From Desulfurobacteriaceae bacterium (GTDB lineage Bacteria; Aquificota; Aquificia; Desulfurobacteriales; Desulfurobacteriaceae), in the NCBI GenBank assembly GCA_027068415.1, contig JAMOTD010000014.1:1-64000 (forward strand): a stretch of 64,000 nucleotides of DNA, in the 5' to 3' direction. Of this stretch, positions 49,235-58,531 are shown in pieces. The position numbers were made by a program, and so were the translations under genes. Each line of letters starts with the position of its first letter. Position 1 is the first letter of the stretch. Under the pieces are notes generated by a model. That model saw nothing but the letters and a program-made list of their open reading frames with translations, was not told where the DNA came from and ran no database searches.

Positions 49235-49687
49235 ATGAAGGAGTTTAGGGTTAAGCAGGATTTGATGTTCGTTGTTGTCCCTCTGGTTTTTGACCTTCTT
49301 CTCTTTGCGGGAGCTCTCGTCTTTACCTCAGGCCTCTGGAGAGTTCTCTTAATCCTTCTCTCCCTCGGCTTTGCCGGCCTCGTTCTGTGGCAGGCCCGCC
49401 CCATCCTCAAGGGCTTTGAGCTCATCGTAAACCCGAAAGAGGTTATCGTAAAGGACTTTAGGGGCAATACCGTAAGGCGGATAGAGTGGAAGAGAATTGA
49501 GGCGGCCGTTGCAGGCTATAAGAAGACTTGGCTCCTCTACACCTACAGCTTCTACTTCAGGGTTAAAGGAGACGAAGACCTTCTCTTTGCCCTCATTTCA
49601 AGGACTCCCGGTTTAACCGGCAAGTTCCAGCAGTTTGTAAGGGTCTTTGTGAGGAAAAAAGTTCCCGTTCAGGTCGTAAAGGCTTAA
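49235..49687 (+). CDS. Membrane protein with PH-like domain
   Basis: Two TM segments then 'FELIVNPKEVIVKDFRGNTVRRIEWKRIEAA'. Confidence 0.55.
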   Translation: MKEFRVKQDLMFVVVPLVFDLLLFAGALVFTSGLWRVLLILLSLGFAGLVLWQARPILKGFELIVNPKEVIVKDFRGNTVRRIEWKRIEAAVAGYKKTWLLYTYSFYFRVKGDEDLLFALISRTPGLTGKFQQFVRVFVRKKVPVQVVKA

Positions 49688-49723
49688 TTTTAAGAGGCAT
49701 TCCTATTTGTAAGGAGACGGGAA

Positions 49724-50140
49724 TTGAAGGAAACCTCTACGAGGCTGGTTCTCCACTTTCCAAAAGAGACCTGGGATAAGCCGGTTATCTACAAGCTGGT
49801 TAAGGATTACGACTTGATTGTCAACATTCTCAGGGCCGAGATTCTGCCCAAGATGGAGGGCTCGGCCGTTGTAGAGCTCCGCGGCGACAGGAAAAAAATC
49901 GGCGAGGCCGTTAAGTTCCTCAGGAGCTTAAAGATAAAGATTAAGCCCTTAGAGCTTGACATTTTCAGGGAAGATGAGAAGTGCGTCCACTGCGGAGCCT
50001 GTATAGCCCCCTGTCCCACAAATGCCTTCTACCTTGATAAGGAGACCTTCAGAGTTGAGTTTGATAAGGATAAGTGTGTAGGGTGCGGCCACTGTATTCC
50101 CGCCTGCCCCCTTAGAATTATTTATTCCGCTGAGTTCTAA
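49724..50140 (+). CDS. NIL-domain 4Fe-4S ferredoxin
   Basis: CVHCGACIAPCPTNAFY; CVGCGHCIPACPLRII; NIL-like N-terminus. Confidence 0.88.
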   Translation: MKETSTRLVLHFPKETWDKPVIYKLVKDYDLIVNILRAEILPKMEGSAVVELRGDRKKIGEAVKFLRSLKIKIKPLELDIFREDEKCVHCGACIAPCPTNAFYLDKETFRVEFDKDKCVGCGHCIPACPLRIIYSAEF

Positions 50141-50161
50141 AGGGGCCGGAGGCCCCCAGGT
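50141..50161. terminator. Hairpin between convergent genes
   Basis: GGGGCC-gga-GGCCCC inverted repeat in gap. Confidence 0.5.
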
Positions 50162-51451
50162 TTAGAACGAAAACTCAGCCCTTACCATTCCGGCAAAGAC
50201 GTTGTCGTTATCGGAGTCTCCGTGAGGGTTAGCTACAAATTGGAAATCGGGAGTAATTGCGAAGTTTTCGGAAATCTGGAACCTGTAGTAGCCCTCAAAG
50301 TGGTATTCAACATCGTCGTTCTCTAACTTATCGTTTGGAACAACTGCAGCTACTCCAAACCCTAAAGTATCTTTCGGCCTTGAGTTGAAAAGGCCTGTAA
50401 TACTGATTCCTGCCGAGTAGAACTGCTCAATTTCGTAAACGTCGTCATTAGCCCAGGAAGCCCTTGCAAATACTCCTACGTTCTCTGTGACCATCTGGTC
50501 AATTGAAATTCCAACTCCCCAGCCGTCATCTGTTGAAGGTTTCTTAGTTGGGTTATCTGTAGGCTGGCCGATTTTTATGTGGTCTGCCGAGTCATCCCAG
50601 AAGTAAAGCCTGTAGTTTCCGGGTAGTCCGTTAAACTCGGCCGAGTACTTAAGCTGAACAGCGTAGAAGGGGTTATCAAATACGTCGTCGTAAACGCTCT
50701 TTTCCTTTGCTACCCACTCTCCTCCGTCCCACGTGATTGTGGTTGACTGGTTGCTCTGTACGAGGGCTGATATCTCAAAGTTCTCGGCAGGAGAGAAAGT
50801 TAAGGCAACTATTGGGGCATACTCATCTTCACTGTCAATTATAGGGTTGTTTACGAAGGGCTTTCCTACAAACTGTGCGGCCTCATCGTTTGCAAACTCG
50901 TTATCGTCAACAAAGGCAAGGGGTTCTGTTTTACCGATTGTTAAAGAGAGCTTTCCGTTAAAGAGCTCGTGGGTGTAGTATGCCTCAAGGAGGTTAAAGG
51001 TGTTGTCCTCCGGGTTGTCGTCTGCAATTGTGTTGAGGTTTGCAAATAGCATCTCTCCGAGCTTCTCGTCTGCTCCCGTTCCCTCTCCTGCGTGAAGCCT
51101 CATGTAAAACTCTCCGTCCTCGTGGGGCTTAAATGAGAGCTCAAGGTCTGCAACGTAGCCTGTTCCTGAAGGATTTGAGAGCTCCTCTCCGTCTACTTTG
51201 TCGGCGTTTGCTCCCTGATAGTAAACTACGGCTCCTCCGTGGATTTCAAGGCTTCCGAGCTTCTCCTTTAATTCTTTTACTTCCTCTGCAATCTCTTTCT
51301 CGCTTTCAGACTTTTCCCTTAACTTCCTCTCAAGGAGCTCTACTCTCTGCTTTAGAGCTTCAAGCTCCTCTAAGAGTTTCTGGTCTGAGGGGAAAGCAGG
51401 AGCTGAGAGGGTGATTAACGAGAGGGTTGCTAAGGTTAGTAGTTTCTTCAT
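50162..51451 (-). CDS. Outer-membrane porin-like protein with N-terminal coiled coil
   Basis: Signal peptide, coiled coil LEELEALKQRVELLERKL, alternating beta-strand pattern, C-terminal F (MVRAEFSF). Confidence 0.75.
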   Translation of the reverse strand: MKKLLTLATLSLITLSAPAFPSDQKLLEELEALKQRVELLERKLREKSESEKEIAEEVKELKEKLGSLEIHGGAVVYYQGANADKVDGEELSNPSGTGYVADLELSFKPHEDGEFYMRLHAGEGTGADEKLGEMLFANLNTIADDNPEDNTFNLLEAYYTHELFNGKLSLTIGKTEPLAFVDDNEFANDEAAQFVGKPFVNNPIIDSEDEYAPIVALTFSPAENFEISALVQSNQSTTITWDGGEWVAKEKSVYDDVFDNPFYAVQLKYSAEFNGLPGNYRLYFWDDSADHIKIGQPTDNPTKKPSTDDGWGVGISIDQMVTENVGVFARASWANDDVYEIEQFYSAGISITGLFNSRPKDTLGFGVAAVVPNDKLENDDVEYHFEGYYRFQISENFAITPDFQFVANPHGDSDNDNVFAGMVRAEFSF

Positions 51452-51464
51452 GCTGCTTACCTCC

Positions 51465-51668
51465 TTAGAGTATTTTTATATTCAATAATTTCTTAAAGGT
51501 AAGCGGAAACCGACCGGTTTCCGCAGAAGAAGAGTATGAAGGGGAAGTGGGGATGTGCCCGATGTTCTTACACGCTGAGCAGCCGCTGCACGGGCGATTT
51601 GACTTTACAAGCTTCAATATAGCGATTGCGGATATTGTTCCTACAGCTATGATGAACAGGGTTTCCAT
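51465..51668 (-). CDS. FeoB-associated Cys-rich membrane protein
   Basis: N-terminal TM then 'RPCSGCSACK'; directly downstream of feoB. Confidence 0.7.
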   Translation of the reverse strand: METLFIIAVGTISAIAILKLVKSNRPCSGCSACKNIGHIPTSPSYSSSAETGRFPLTFKKLLNIKIL

Positions 51669-51680
51669 AACCTAACTCCT

Positions 51681-53792
51681 TTAGTTAATTCCGATTAGCC
51701 TTCCACCTACGTATACGAGTGTTGAAACTACGTAGGGGACAATTGTCGTAAGGGTTATTGAGGCTAAAGTTAGCCTTGTGCCAAACTCCTGGTAGATTGC
51801 TCCCAGCGTAACGATGCAGGGTATCCACAGGAGACACAGTACCATGTAGGAGAAGGCCGATAGGGGAGTAAAAGCTTTTGATATGGCTTTTGAAACCGGC
51901 CCTTCCTCACTCTCAACTTCAAAGACTCCGGTTTTGAAACTGCCGAACATTGCTACAAAAGAGTCTTTTACCGCCTGACCAAAGCCTACTACTTGTTCTT
52001 TAAGGTCTTGGGTGAAGGATGACTTCTCCTCTCCCTCCTCTTCATCCTCTCCAACCCCGTAGAGCTGCCCAAGGGCGCCTACTACAACTTCTTTTGCTAT
52101 GGTTCCGGGAATAAGGGCTGCAACAGGCTCCCAGCTTTTAATTCCTGTTGGGTAGAAAAGGGGAGCAATTGCTGAGGCTGTTTTGCCCAAAATCGTATCC
52201 TTTGGGGGAGCCCCATATGGAACGTTTATCAGTGCCCAGAGGAGGACCATTGTGGCTGTAATTACCGTTCCTGCCTTCTTTAAGAAAGCTCCAAGTTTTA
52301 CAGATATTGACGTCCACAGCATCTTTAAGGTTGGGATTCTGTAGGGTGGGAGCTCCATAACAAAGGCTTCAGCACTGCCCTTAAAGAAGAACTTCTTAAG
52401 GAGAACTCCAACAGTAGCGGCAACAACTATCCCAATTACGTACATTGAGAAGACGACTTCAGCTTGATGCTCTTTAAAGAAGACTGCAGTAAAGAGTGCA
52501 TATATAGGTAGCCTTGCTCCACATGACATAAAAGGAACAAGGAGAGCCGTTAACTTTCTATCTCTTTCACTTTCAAGGGTTCTCGTTGCGTAGATTGCCG
52601 GGACGTTACACCCAAAGCCTATTATCATGGGAACGAAGGATTTACCGGGGAGTCCTATCACCCTCATTAACCTGTCCATTACAAATGCTGCCCTTGCCAT
52701 GTAGCCACTTTCCTCTAAGAGGGCAAGGAAGAAGTATAGGAAGAGCAGTAGTGGAACAAATGTCAGTACTGTTCCAACCCCTCCGATTATTCCGTCAACT
52801 ATCAGTGATTGGAGCCACTCCGGAAGCCCTGAAATTGCAGCAGAAACCCACTTTGCAACAAAGTCATTTATAAATCCGTCGGTCCAGTCAATTAAAGGTC
52901 CGCTACCGTCAAATGTTAGCTTAAAGACGAGATATATAATCAGAAGAAAGGTAGGGATTCCTAACAAACGGTTTAAAAAAATAGCGTCCAGAACGTCAGT
53001 TAAAGTCCTCTTCTTCCCAACAGGCTCCCTTAGAGTCTGTTTTAAAACTCCCCTTATAAAGCCGTACCTCTCCTCTGCTACTACAGAGTTCCCGCTCTCC
53101 CCGAAGAAACTCTCAAGCTCTCTTAAAATCCCCTTTACAGCCTGTGCCGATTTATCGCTGAGCTCTTTAAGGATTAGCTCATCTTCTTCAAGTATTTTTA
53201 AGCTTGTCCACCTCTTTGGCATACCTTTTGGAACGTAGGGCTCAACTTTTTTAATAAAGTACTCAAGGTCTTGGCTGTAGGTTGGAGGTTTGGGAATAGG
53301 AATTTCCTCTTCAGTGATTAACCTAAGGAGCTCCTTTACCCCCTCTCCTTTTGTAGCAACTGTTGGTACCGCTTTAACTCCAAGGAGTTCCTCAAACTTA
53401 TCCAAGTTTAGGCTATAACCGAGCGACCTAAACTCATCCCAGACGTTTAAAGCAATAACTGTGGGAATTCCGAGCTCTAAAATCTGGGTTGTTAAGTATA
53501 AGTTCCTTTCTAAGTTTGTAGAGTCAACCACGTTAACTATTACGTCAGGCCTTTCTTTAAGGAGGAAATCCCTCGTTATCCTCTCTTCTATGGTAAAGGG
53601 GCTTAAGCTGTAAACTCCGGGAAGGTCAACGAGGTAGAGTTCCTTTCCGTCTACCTTAACTGTTGCCTCCTTCTTCTCAACTGTAACTCCCGGCCAGTTC
53701 CCTACCTTTAACTTCGTTCCAGCAATTGCGTTTATAAGTGCCGTTTTTCCGACGTTAGGGTTCCCTACAAAGGCAACCTTTAACTTGCCCAT
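51681..53792 (-). CDS. feoB: Ferrous iron transport protein B
   Basis: KVAFVGNPNVGKTALINAIAGTKLKVGNWPGVTVEKKE; LVDLPGVYSLSPFTIEE; GFGCNVPAIYATR. Confidence 0.98.
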   Translation of the reverse strand: MGKLKVAFVGNPNVGKTALINAIAGTKLKVGNWPGVTVEKKEATVKVDGKELYLVDLPGVYSLSPFTIEERITRDFLLKERPDVIVNVVDSTNLERNLYLTTQILELGIPTVIALNVWDEFRSLGYSLNLDKFEELLGVKAVPTVATKGEGVKELLRLITEEEIPIPKPPTYSQDLEYFIKKVEPYVPKGMPKRWTSLKILEEDELILKELSDKSAQAVKGILRELESFFGESGNSVVAEERYGFIRGVLKQTLREPVGKKRTLTDVLDAIFLNRLLGIPTFLLIIYLVFKLTFDGSGPLIDWTDGFINDFVAKWVSAAISGLPEWLQSLIVDGIIGGVGTVLTFVPLLLFLYFFLALLEESGYMARAAFVMDRLMRVIGLPGKSFVPMIIGFGCNVPAIYATRTLESERDRKLTALLVPFMSCGARLPIYALFTAVFFKEHQAEVVFSMYVIGIVVAATVGVLLKKFFFKGSAEAFVMELPPYRIPTLKMLWTSISVKLGAFLKKAGTVITATMVLLWALINVPYGAPPKDTILGKTASAIAPLFYPTGIKSWEPVAALIPGTIAKEVVVGALGQLYGVGEDEEEGEEKSSFTQDLKEQVVGFGQAVKDSFVAMFGSFKTGVFEVESEEGPVSKAISKAFTPLSAFSYMVLCLLWIPCIVTLGAIYQEFGTRLTLASITLTTIVPYVVSTLVYVGGRLIGIN

Positions 53793-53793
53793 C

Positions 53794-54018
53794 TCAAATT
53801 ACCTCCACCTCTACGTTTTCAGCTTCTTTCTTCCTCAATGAGAGTTTCGTGCCCTTTACCCTTATCTCTATGGGGTCTCCAAGAGGGGCTACCTTTTCAA
53901 CAGTTATTACCTCTCCCTTAATCAGCCCCATGGCTCTTAGTTTTCTTGAGAGCTCCGGGTTTGACTTAACCCTGACAACTTTTGCCCTCTGACCCACTTT
54001 CAGCTCGGATAGTTTCAT
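53794..54018 (-). CDS. feoA: FeoA domain protein
   Basis: SELKVGQRAKVVRVKSNPELSRKLRAMGLIKGEVITVEKVAPLGDPIEIRVKGTKLSLRKKEAENVEV. Confidence 0.95.
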   Translation of the reverse strand: MKLSELKVGQRAKVVRVKSNPELSRKLRAMGLIKGEVITVEKVAPLGDPIEIRVKGTKLSLRKKEAENVEVEVI

Positions 54019-54239
54019 CTCTCCTCCTCCACAAAAACTTTGCTTGCTATTCCAAATCCAAGGCCTATCCTTGACTCTCCCACCTTTACTAAGACAGGCC
54101 CTCCTTTGGTGTTTAAAACCTCTAACTTCGCCCCGGGGTAAATTCCAAGGGAGCTCAACCTTTCAAGAGCTCTCTTTCCTCCCTTTATTTCTCTTACCCT
54201 TACTTCTTTACCCTCACCGCAAAACGGAAGCGAAACCAT
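54015..54239 (-). CDS. Second FeoA domain protein
   Basis: GKRALERLSSLGIYPGAKLEVLNTKGGPVLVKVGESRIGLGFGIASKV. Confidence 0.88.
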   Translation of the reverse strand: MVSLPFCGEGKEVRVREIKGGKRALERLSSLGIYPGAKLEVLNTKGGPVLVKVGESRIGLGFGIASKVFVEEER

Positions 54240-54253
54240 AATTTTCTCCTTTG

Positions 54254-54274
54254 TTAGGATATACTAACTTTAGT
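54254..54274. promoter_or_regulatory. Overlapping inverted repeats upstream of feoA (candidate metalloregulator operator)
   Basis: TTAG-GATATA-CTAA and ACTAA-CT-TTAGT share one arm. Confidence 0.4.
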
Positions 54275-54493
54275 AGATGTTGTGAATTTTATTCGTAGGA
54301 GATTACTGCGTCAAGTGGAGTAGGGAGGGTGTTTGAAAATTGCCAACTCCATAAAAAAGCCTGTCCTTTCTGGTATAAAAGCGAAAACTACCTGTACCGG
54401 AAAAGACGGGCTCTAATGCGTTGAAAGGCGCAATGAGCGGAATTGTAGCGCGGTATTCTTCCTGACGGGCTGAAAGGTTTAAGAAGGCTTAGA

Positions 54494-55192
54494 TTACTCG
54501 CGGAGCTCCCCCAAAATCATCTCTGCGGCCTTTTTCGGCTCTTCTGCCCTTGTTATCGGCCTTCCTACAACTATAAAGTCCGTTCCCAGCTCCTTTGCCA
54601 TTTTCGGCGTTACTACTCTCTTCTGGTCGTCCTTTGCCGCCCACAGAGGGCGAATTCCGGGGGTTACGGTTATGAAGTCCTCTCCTAAGTTTTCCTTAAT
54701 TAACCTTACCTCTTTTGCCGAGCAGACTACTCCGTCAAGGCCTGCCCTCTTTGAAAGCTCCGCAAGTCTTAAAACCTCTTCGTTCAGGGGCTTTTCTATC
54801 CCGACTTCCCTTAAATCATCTTCCTTCATGCTGGTTAAAACCGTTACGGCAATTAGAAGGGGCCTTTCTACTCCGAGCTTTTCTGCGTACTCTCTGTTAA
54901 ACTCGGCCACTTCCCTCATAAGCTCAAAGCCCCCGAGGGCGTGTAGGTTGTACATAAATACTCCGGCCTCAACGGCAACTTTGGCGGCAGACTTTACCGT
55001 GTTGGGAATGTCGTGGTACTTAAGGTCAAGGAAGACCTTTTTACCCCTCTCTGAGAGCTCCCTTACTACGCCGATTCCGGCTCTTGAGAAGAGCTCCAAA
55101 CCAACCTTGTAGTACTTAACTAAACTTCCAAGCTCTTCAACGAGCTTTAAGGCCTTCCCTTTAGAGTCAAAGTCAAGGGCTACTATAAGCAT
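54494..55192 (-). CDS. pyrF: Orotidine 5'-phosphate decarboxylase
   Basis: LIVALDFDSKGKALKLVEELG; VFLDLKYHDIPNTVKSA; ITVTPGIRP; start chosen at MLIVALDF. Confidence 0.95.
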   Translation of the reverse strand: MLIVALDFDSKGKALKLVEELGSLVKYYKVGLELFSRAGIGVVRELSERGKKVFLDLKYHDIPNTVKSAAKVAVEAGVFMYNLHALGGFELMREVAEFNREYAEKLGVERPLLIAVTVLTSMKEDDLREVGIEKPLNEEVLRLAELSKRAGLDGVVCSAKEVRLIKENLGEDFITVTPGIRPLWAAKDDQKRVVTPKMAKELGTDFIVVGRPITRAEEPKKAAEMILGELRE

Positions 55193-55209
55193 AGCTATAA
55201 TCCCGTATA

Positions 55210-55239
55210 TTGACTTTATCGATTTTTGTATTGTACAAT
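55210..55239 (+). promoter_or_regulatory. Sigma70-like promoter for the two-gene SIR2 cassette
   Basis: TTGACT - 18 nt - TACAAT. Confidence 0.55.
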
Positions 55240-55269
55240 TTAAAGGTAAACAATTAAAGGGAGGGGACA

Positions 55270-55587
55270 ATGAGAATAGAGGGAACTCTAAAAAAGATAA
55301 TATTCAACGTCAGCAGTAAAGACAAAGAGCTTCTCCTGGCAAATGTCCATATTAGGGATTCTGAGGATTTTACTTTAAAGATTAGCGGCAACAACAGCAA
55401 CAATAGTAGTATTAAGTTAAATCTGAACAATGCTCATTTAGAAAGCATAACTATAGGAGGTGAGATAGCTAAGGAAATTTTTAAAAAGGCTGATTTAGGG
55501 GATAAAATCTGTTTGAATCTGCAATTAGGGCAAGGTATTAAGATTAACGCCATACTTAAATCTATAGAAATAGAATCTGAGGACTAA
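55270..55587 (+). CDS. Uncharacterised 105-aa protein, gene 1 of the SIR2 cassette
   Basis: ORF with RBS aaagggagggga before ATG; beta-rich; no recognised family. Confidence 0.65.
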   Translation: MRIEGTLKKIIFNVSSKDKELLLANVHIRDSEDFTLKISGNNSNNSSIKLNLNNAHLESITIGGEIAKEIFKKADLGDKICLNLQLGQGIKINAILKSIEIESED

Positions 55588-55608
55588 ATTCTCTAAGGCG
55601 TTGAAATT

Positions 55609-57240
55609 ATGAAAACACTCGTTTTCTTTGGAGCTGGTGCAACTAAAAGATTAAATATGCCAATTTCTATAGATATAGAAAAATTCTTTAAGGAATTATC
55701 ACAAAACAGCTCAATAAAGGAGCGACTTGAAAAGTTTTTGTCTGATACGAGACTATTTAGTAAAGAAGTCGAAGAACAGTTTATTGCAGACATAGAACAA
55801 ACACTAAGCCTATTATACGATGGTAATGGTGCAACCAACCAGAAAGAAGCTAAATATATAAAAGAAAAAACTTTTAAAGGATACATAAAAACTTTAGCTC
55901 AGAAGTCTGAACTTAAAGCTCTTTATGAGCACTTTTTTGGCACTTATGTTTTTCCCTACTATGATTGGCTTGCTCTTAAAAGCCTAATTCAGGACATATT
56001 AGAAATAGGAGAAAGAGACAACATCTCTTTACAGGATATACTTACCATAATTTCTAAGGCCTTATTTTCTAATATCTCTATACCGACAAAAGAACTTTTT
56101 CCTAAAGAGGAAAAGTTTACTTTTCCTAATAGAATTTACCTTAATTATCCTCAACGGCTTCAGGGGGCTGTAAGAGTTTATAATTTGTTAGTTTTTAAGC
56201 TATTCAAATATGCTTTGGAAGAGCTCAACGAAGAAAAACTTTCAAAATACAGGAAATTTGTAAATGCAGTAGTAGAAGAATGCACTTCGGATATCTCTAA
56301 GGGCAAATCCGATGAGGAAATACTCGTAAACACTAACTTAGCAACGCTTAACTGGGAGCCTGTAATCCCTTTTCTTTTTATACGCAGAGTTAGGGATAAA
56401 AACCAAGAACTCAAATACAAAGGTTTATTGCTTTACTTGAGTTATAGTGCTCCCTTTAATGTTTTTAACATTAAAAGACGAAAGGAAAAAACTTATATAG
56501 TTGACGAAGACGGCGCTTTCTTCGTTAATGAACTAACAAAACAAAAGAAGTTGTGTAAAGTAAATGTTAAACTTATTAAGTTCTTTGTACCTCATGGTCT
56601 ATTTAATATGAGGGTGTGTCCAAGATGTCAGAACATCTTCCTAATTTTCCCTGATGAAGTAGGTAAGATAGAACCTAAAAGGCTAAGAGAGCTTTTCTAT
56701 TTCGATATTATTCCTACAAAAGAAGATTTAGAATATTTGAGAAAAGTTTTTAACAAAGAAGAAATTCTTCCAAGTGAAATAGTATGTCCACACTGTGGAA
56801 ACCCTACATTTTTTACTGATACCTTTTTACAGATTCAAACAGTCTTTAAACCTCAAGAGCCTCCGCTTATACTTAAAAGTTATTACGATTACGCTGTAAG
56901 CGCAGCTGAAGCAGACCATTTAGTATTTATTGGATATTCTTTTCCTAAAGATGACATCCCACATTTGATAACTCTTCTATCCTTAGGTTTCAATCCATCA
57001 AAACACAAAAGAGATAGAAAAATGACTTTAATCCTCTACGATACAAGCTTAACTTTGAGAGAAAAAATTTGGTTTAAGTACGACGAAGCAATTAAGAAGA
57101 CAAATTCTTACAATCAAGAGACTTTAAGGAACGCTTCTAAGCTAATAAAGAAGAAAAACATAAGGGTTACCTTTTTCGGATTTCCAGATATCTTAGACCG
57201 GGTTTCTCCTAAAGAAATATTGAAATGGAGAGGAGCTTAG
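55609..57240 (+). CDS. SIR2-like domain protein with two CxxC zinc-ribbon pairs
   Basis: MKTLVFFGAGATKRLNMPIS; CPRCQNIFL...CPHCGNPTF; AEADHLVFIGYSFPKDD. Confidence 0.78.
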   Translation: MKTLVFFGAGATKRLNMPISIDIEKFFKELSQNSSIKERLEKFLSDTRLFSKEVEEQFIADIEQTLSLLYDGNGATNQKEAKYIKEKTFKGYIKTLAQKSELKALYEHFFGTYVFPYYDWLALKSLIQDILEIGERDNISLQDILTIISKALFSNISIPTKELFPKEEKFTFPNRIYLNYPQRLQGAVRVYNLLVFKLFKYALEELNEEKLSKYRKFVNAVVEECTSDISKGKSDEEILVNTNLATLNWEPVIPFLFIRRVRDKNQELKYKGLLLYLSYSAPFNVFNIKRRKEKTYIVDEDGAFFVNELTKQKKLCKVNVKLIKFFVPHGLFNMRVCPRCQNIFLIFPDEVGKIEPKRLRELFYFDIIPTKEDLEYLRKVFNKEEILPSEIVCPHCGNPTFFTDTFLQIQTVFKPQEPPLILKSYYDYAVSAAEADHLVFIGYSFPKDDIPHLITLLSLGFNPSKHKRDRKMTLILYDTSLTLREKIWFKYDEAIKKTNSYNQETLRNASKLIKKKNIRVTFFGFPDILDRVSPKEILKWRGA

Positions 57241-58520
57241 AGCTCCTCTATCATGCAGACGAATGTAGGTTTTAGGATTACGTCAAGCTGGTCTATCTCT
57301 TTAACGGCAAGGTCTATCTCCCTTTTCCTTGCGGGGTGGGTTGTCATTACTACGGGAACTCCGCCGTTAAAGTCTATGCTCTTCTGAAGGGCCATTTTTA
57401 TGCTTATTTGGTACTTTCCGAGTATGTGGGCGATTTTTGCCAGAACTCCCGGCTTATCAACGGCAGTGAACCTCAGGTAAAAGCTGGAGACGAAGCGGTC
57501 GGGCTCTTTTATGGGGAGTTTATCTCCGTTAAAGAGGCATTCGGGTACGCAGAACTCATTTCCCACCGCCACGTCAACTATGTCGCTCACTACGGCGCTT
57601 GCAGTGGGTTTCTGTCCTGCTCCTTTGCCGTAGTAGAGGGTTTCGCCGACAAAGTCCCCTTCAATTAAACAGGCGTTGAAAACTCCGTTAACGCTTGAGA
57701 GAATGTGCTCCTCCGGTATCATCGTAGGGTGAACTCTCACTTCAAGGGCACCGTCGGTCTCCTTTGCTATTGCAAGGAGTTTAACGCTGTAGCCGAACTC
57801 CTCTCGGGCTATTTCAATGTCAAGGGGGGTGAGCTCCCTGATTCCGCTAACAAAGACGTTTTCCGTCTTAACCCAGCGGCAGAAGGCAAGGCTTGAAAGA
57901 ATTGCAATTTTGTGGGCTGCGTCAAAGCCCTCAACGTCTAAGGTCGGGTCGGCTTCCGCGTAACCCTTCTCCTGAGCCAGCTTCAGGGCCTCTTCAAAGG
58001 AGAGCCCCTTCTGGCTCATCTGTGTAAGGATAAAGTTTGCAGTTCCGTTGATTATTCCGTAAATCCTCTCTATTCTGTTGCCTACCAGCCCTTCCCTTAA
58101 GGCCTTTATTACGGGGATTCCTCCCCCTACGCTGGCCTCAAACTTTAAGGAGACTCCGTTCTCCTTTGCTAAGGTAAAGAGCTCCCTCCCGTAGTCGGCA
58201 AGGAGCGCCTTATTTGCTGTTATAACGTGCTTTTTTCTCTTTAAGGCCTCCTCAATTACCCTTTTTGCGACGCCCGTTCCCCCTATGAGCTCAACTACGG
58301 CATCGCACTCAACCTCCTCTATTGCCTTAAAGGCGTCGGTGTAAACCTTTTCCTTGGGAACTCCGAGGGAGACAACCTTTTCAGGCTCAAGGTCTGAAAC
58401 AAAAGCTATTTCAACCCTTTTTCCTATTCTCCTTTCAATAAGCTTCCCGTTTTCGGTTAAGAGCTTTACGACGCCGCTTCCTACCGTTCCGCAGCCGACT
58501 ATTCCGACCCTAAAACTCAC
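57237..58520 (-). CDS. hom: Homoserine dehydrogenase
   Basis: VGIVGCGTVGSGVVKLL; VITANKALLADYG; FEASVGGGIPVIKAL; YGIINGTANFILTQM. Confidence 0.97.
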   Translation of the reverse strand: MSFRVGIVGCGTVGSGVVKLLTENGKLIERRIGKRVEIAFVSDLEPEKVVSLGVPKEKVYTDAFKAIEEVECDAVVELIGGTGVAKRVIEEALKRKKHVITANKALLADYGRELFTLAKENGVSLKFEASVGGGIPVIKALREGLVGNRIERIYGIINGTANFILTQMSQKGLSFEEALKLAQEKGYAEADPTLDVEGFDAAHKIAILSSLAFCRWVKTENVFVSGIRELTPLDIEIAREEFGYSVKLLAIAKETDGALEVRVHPTMIPEEHILSSVNGVFNACLIEGDFVGETLYYGKGAGQKPTASAVVSDIVDVAVGNEFCVPECLFNGDKLPIKEPDRFVSSFYLRFTAVDKPGVLAKIAHILGKYQISIKMALQKSIDFNGGVPVVMTTHPARKREIDLAVKEIDQLDVILKPTFVCMIEEL

Positions 58521-58531
58521 CCTTCCTCCTG

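Noticed and set aside
54380-54480. Homology between the 54.4-kb structured spacer and the leader near 186-275
   Set aside because: Only short shared strings such as CGTTGAAAG; not enough to claim a repeat family.
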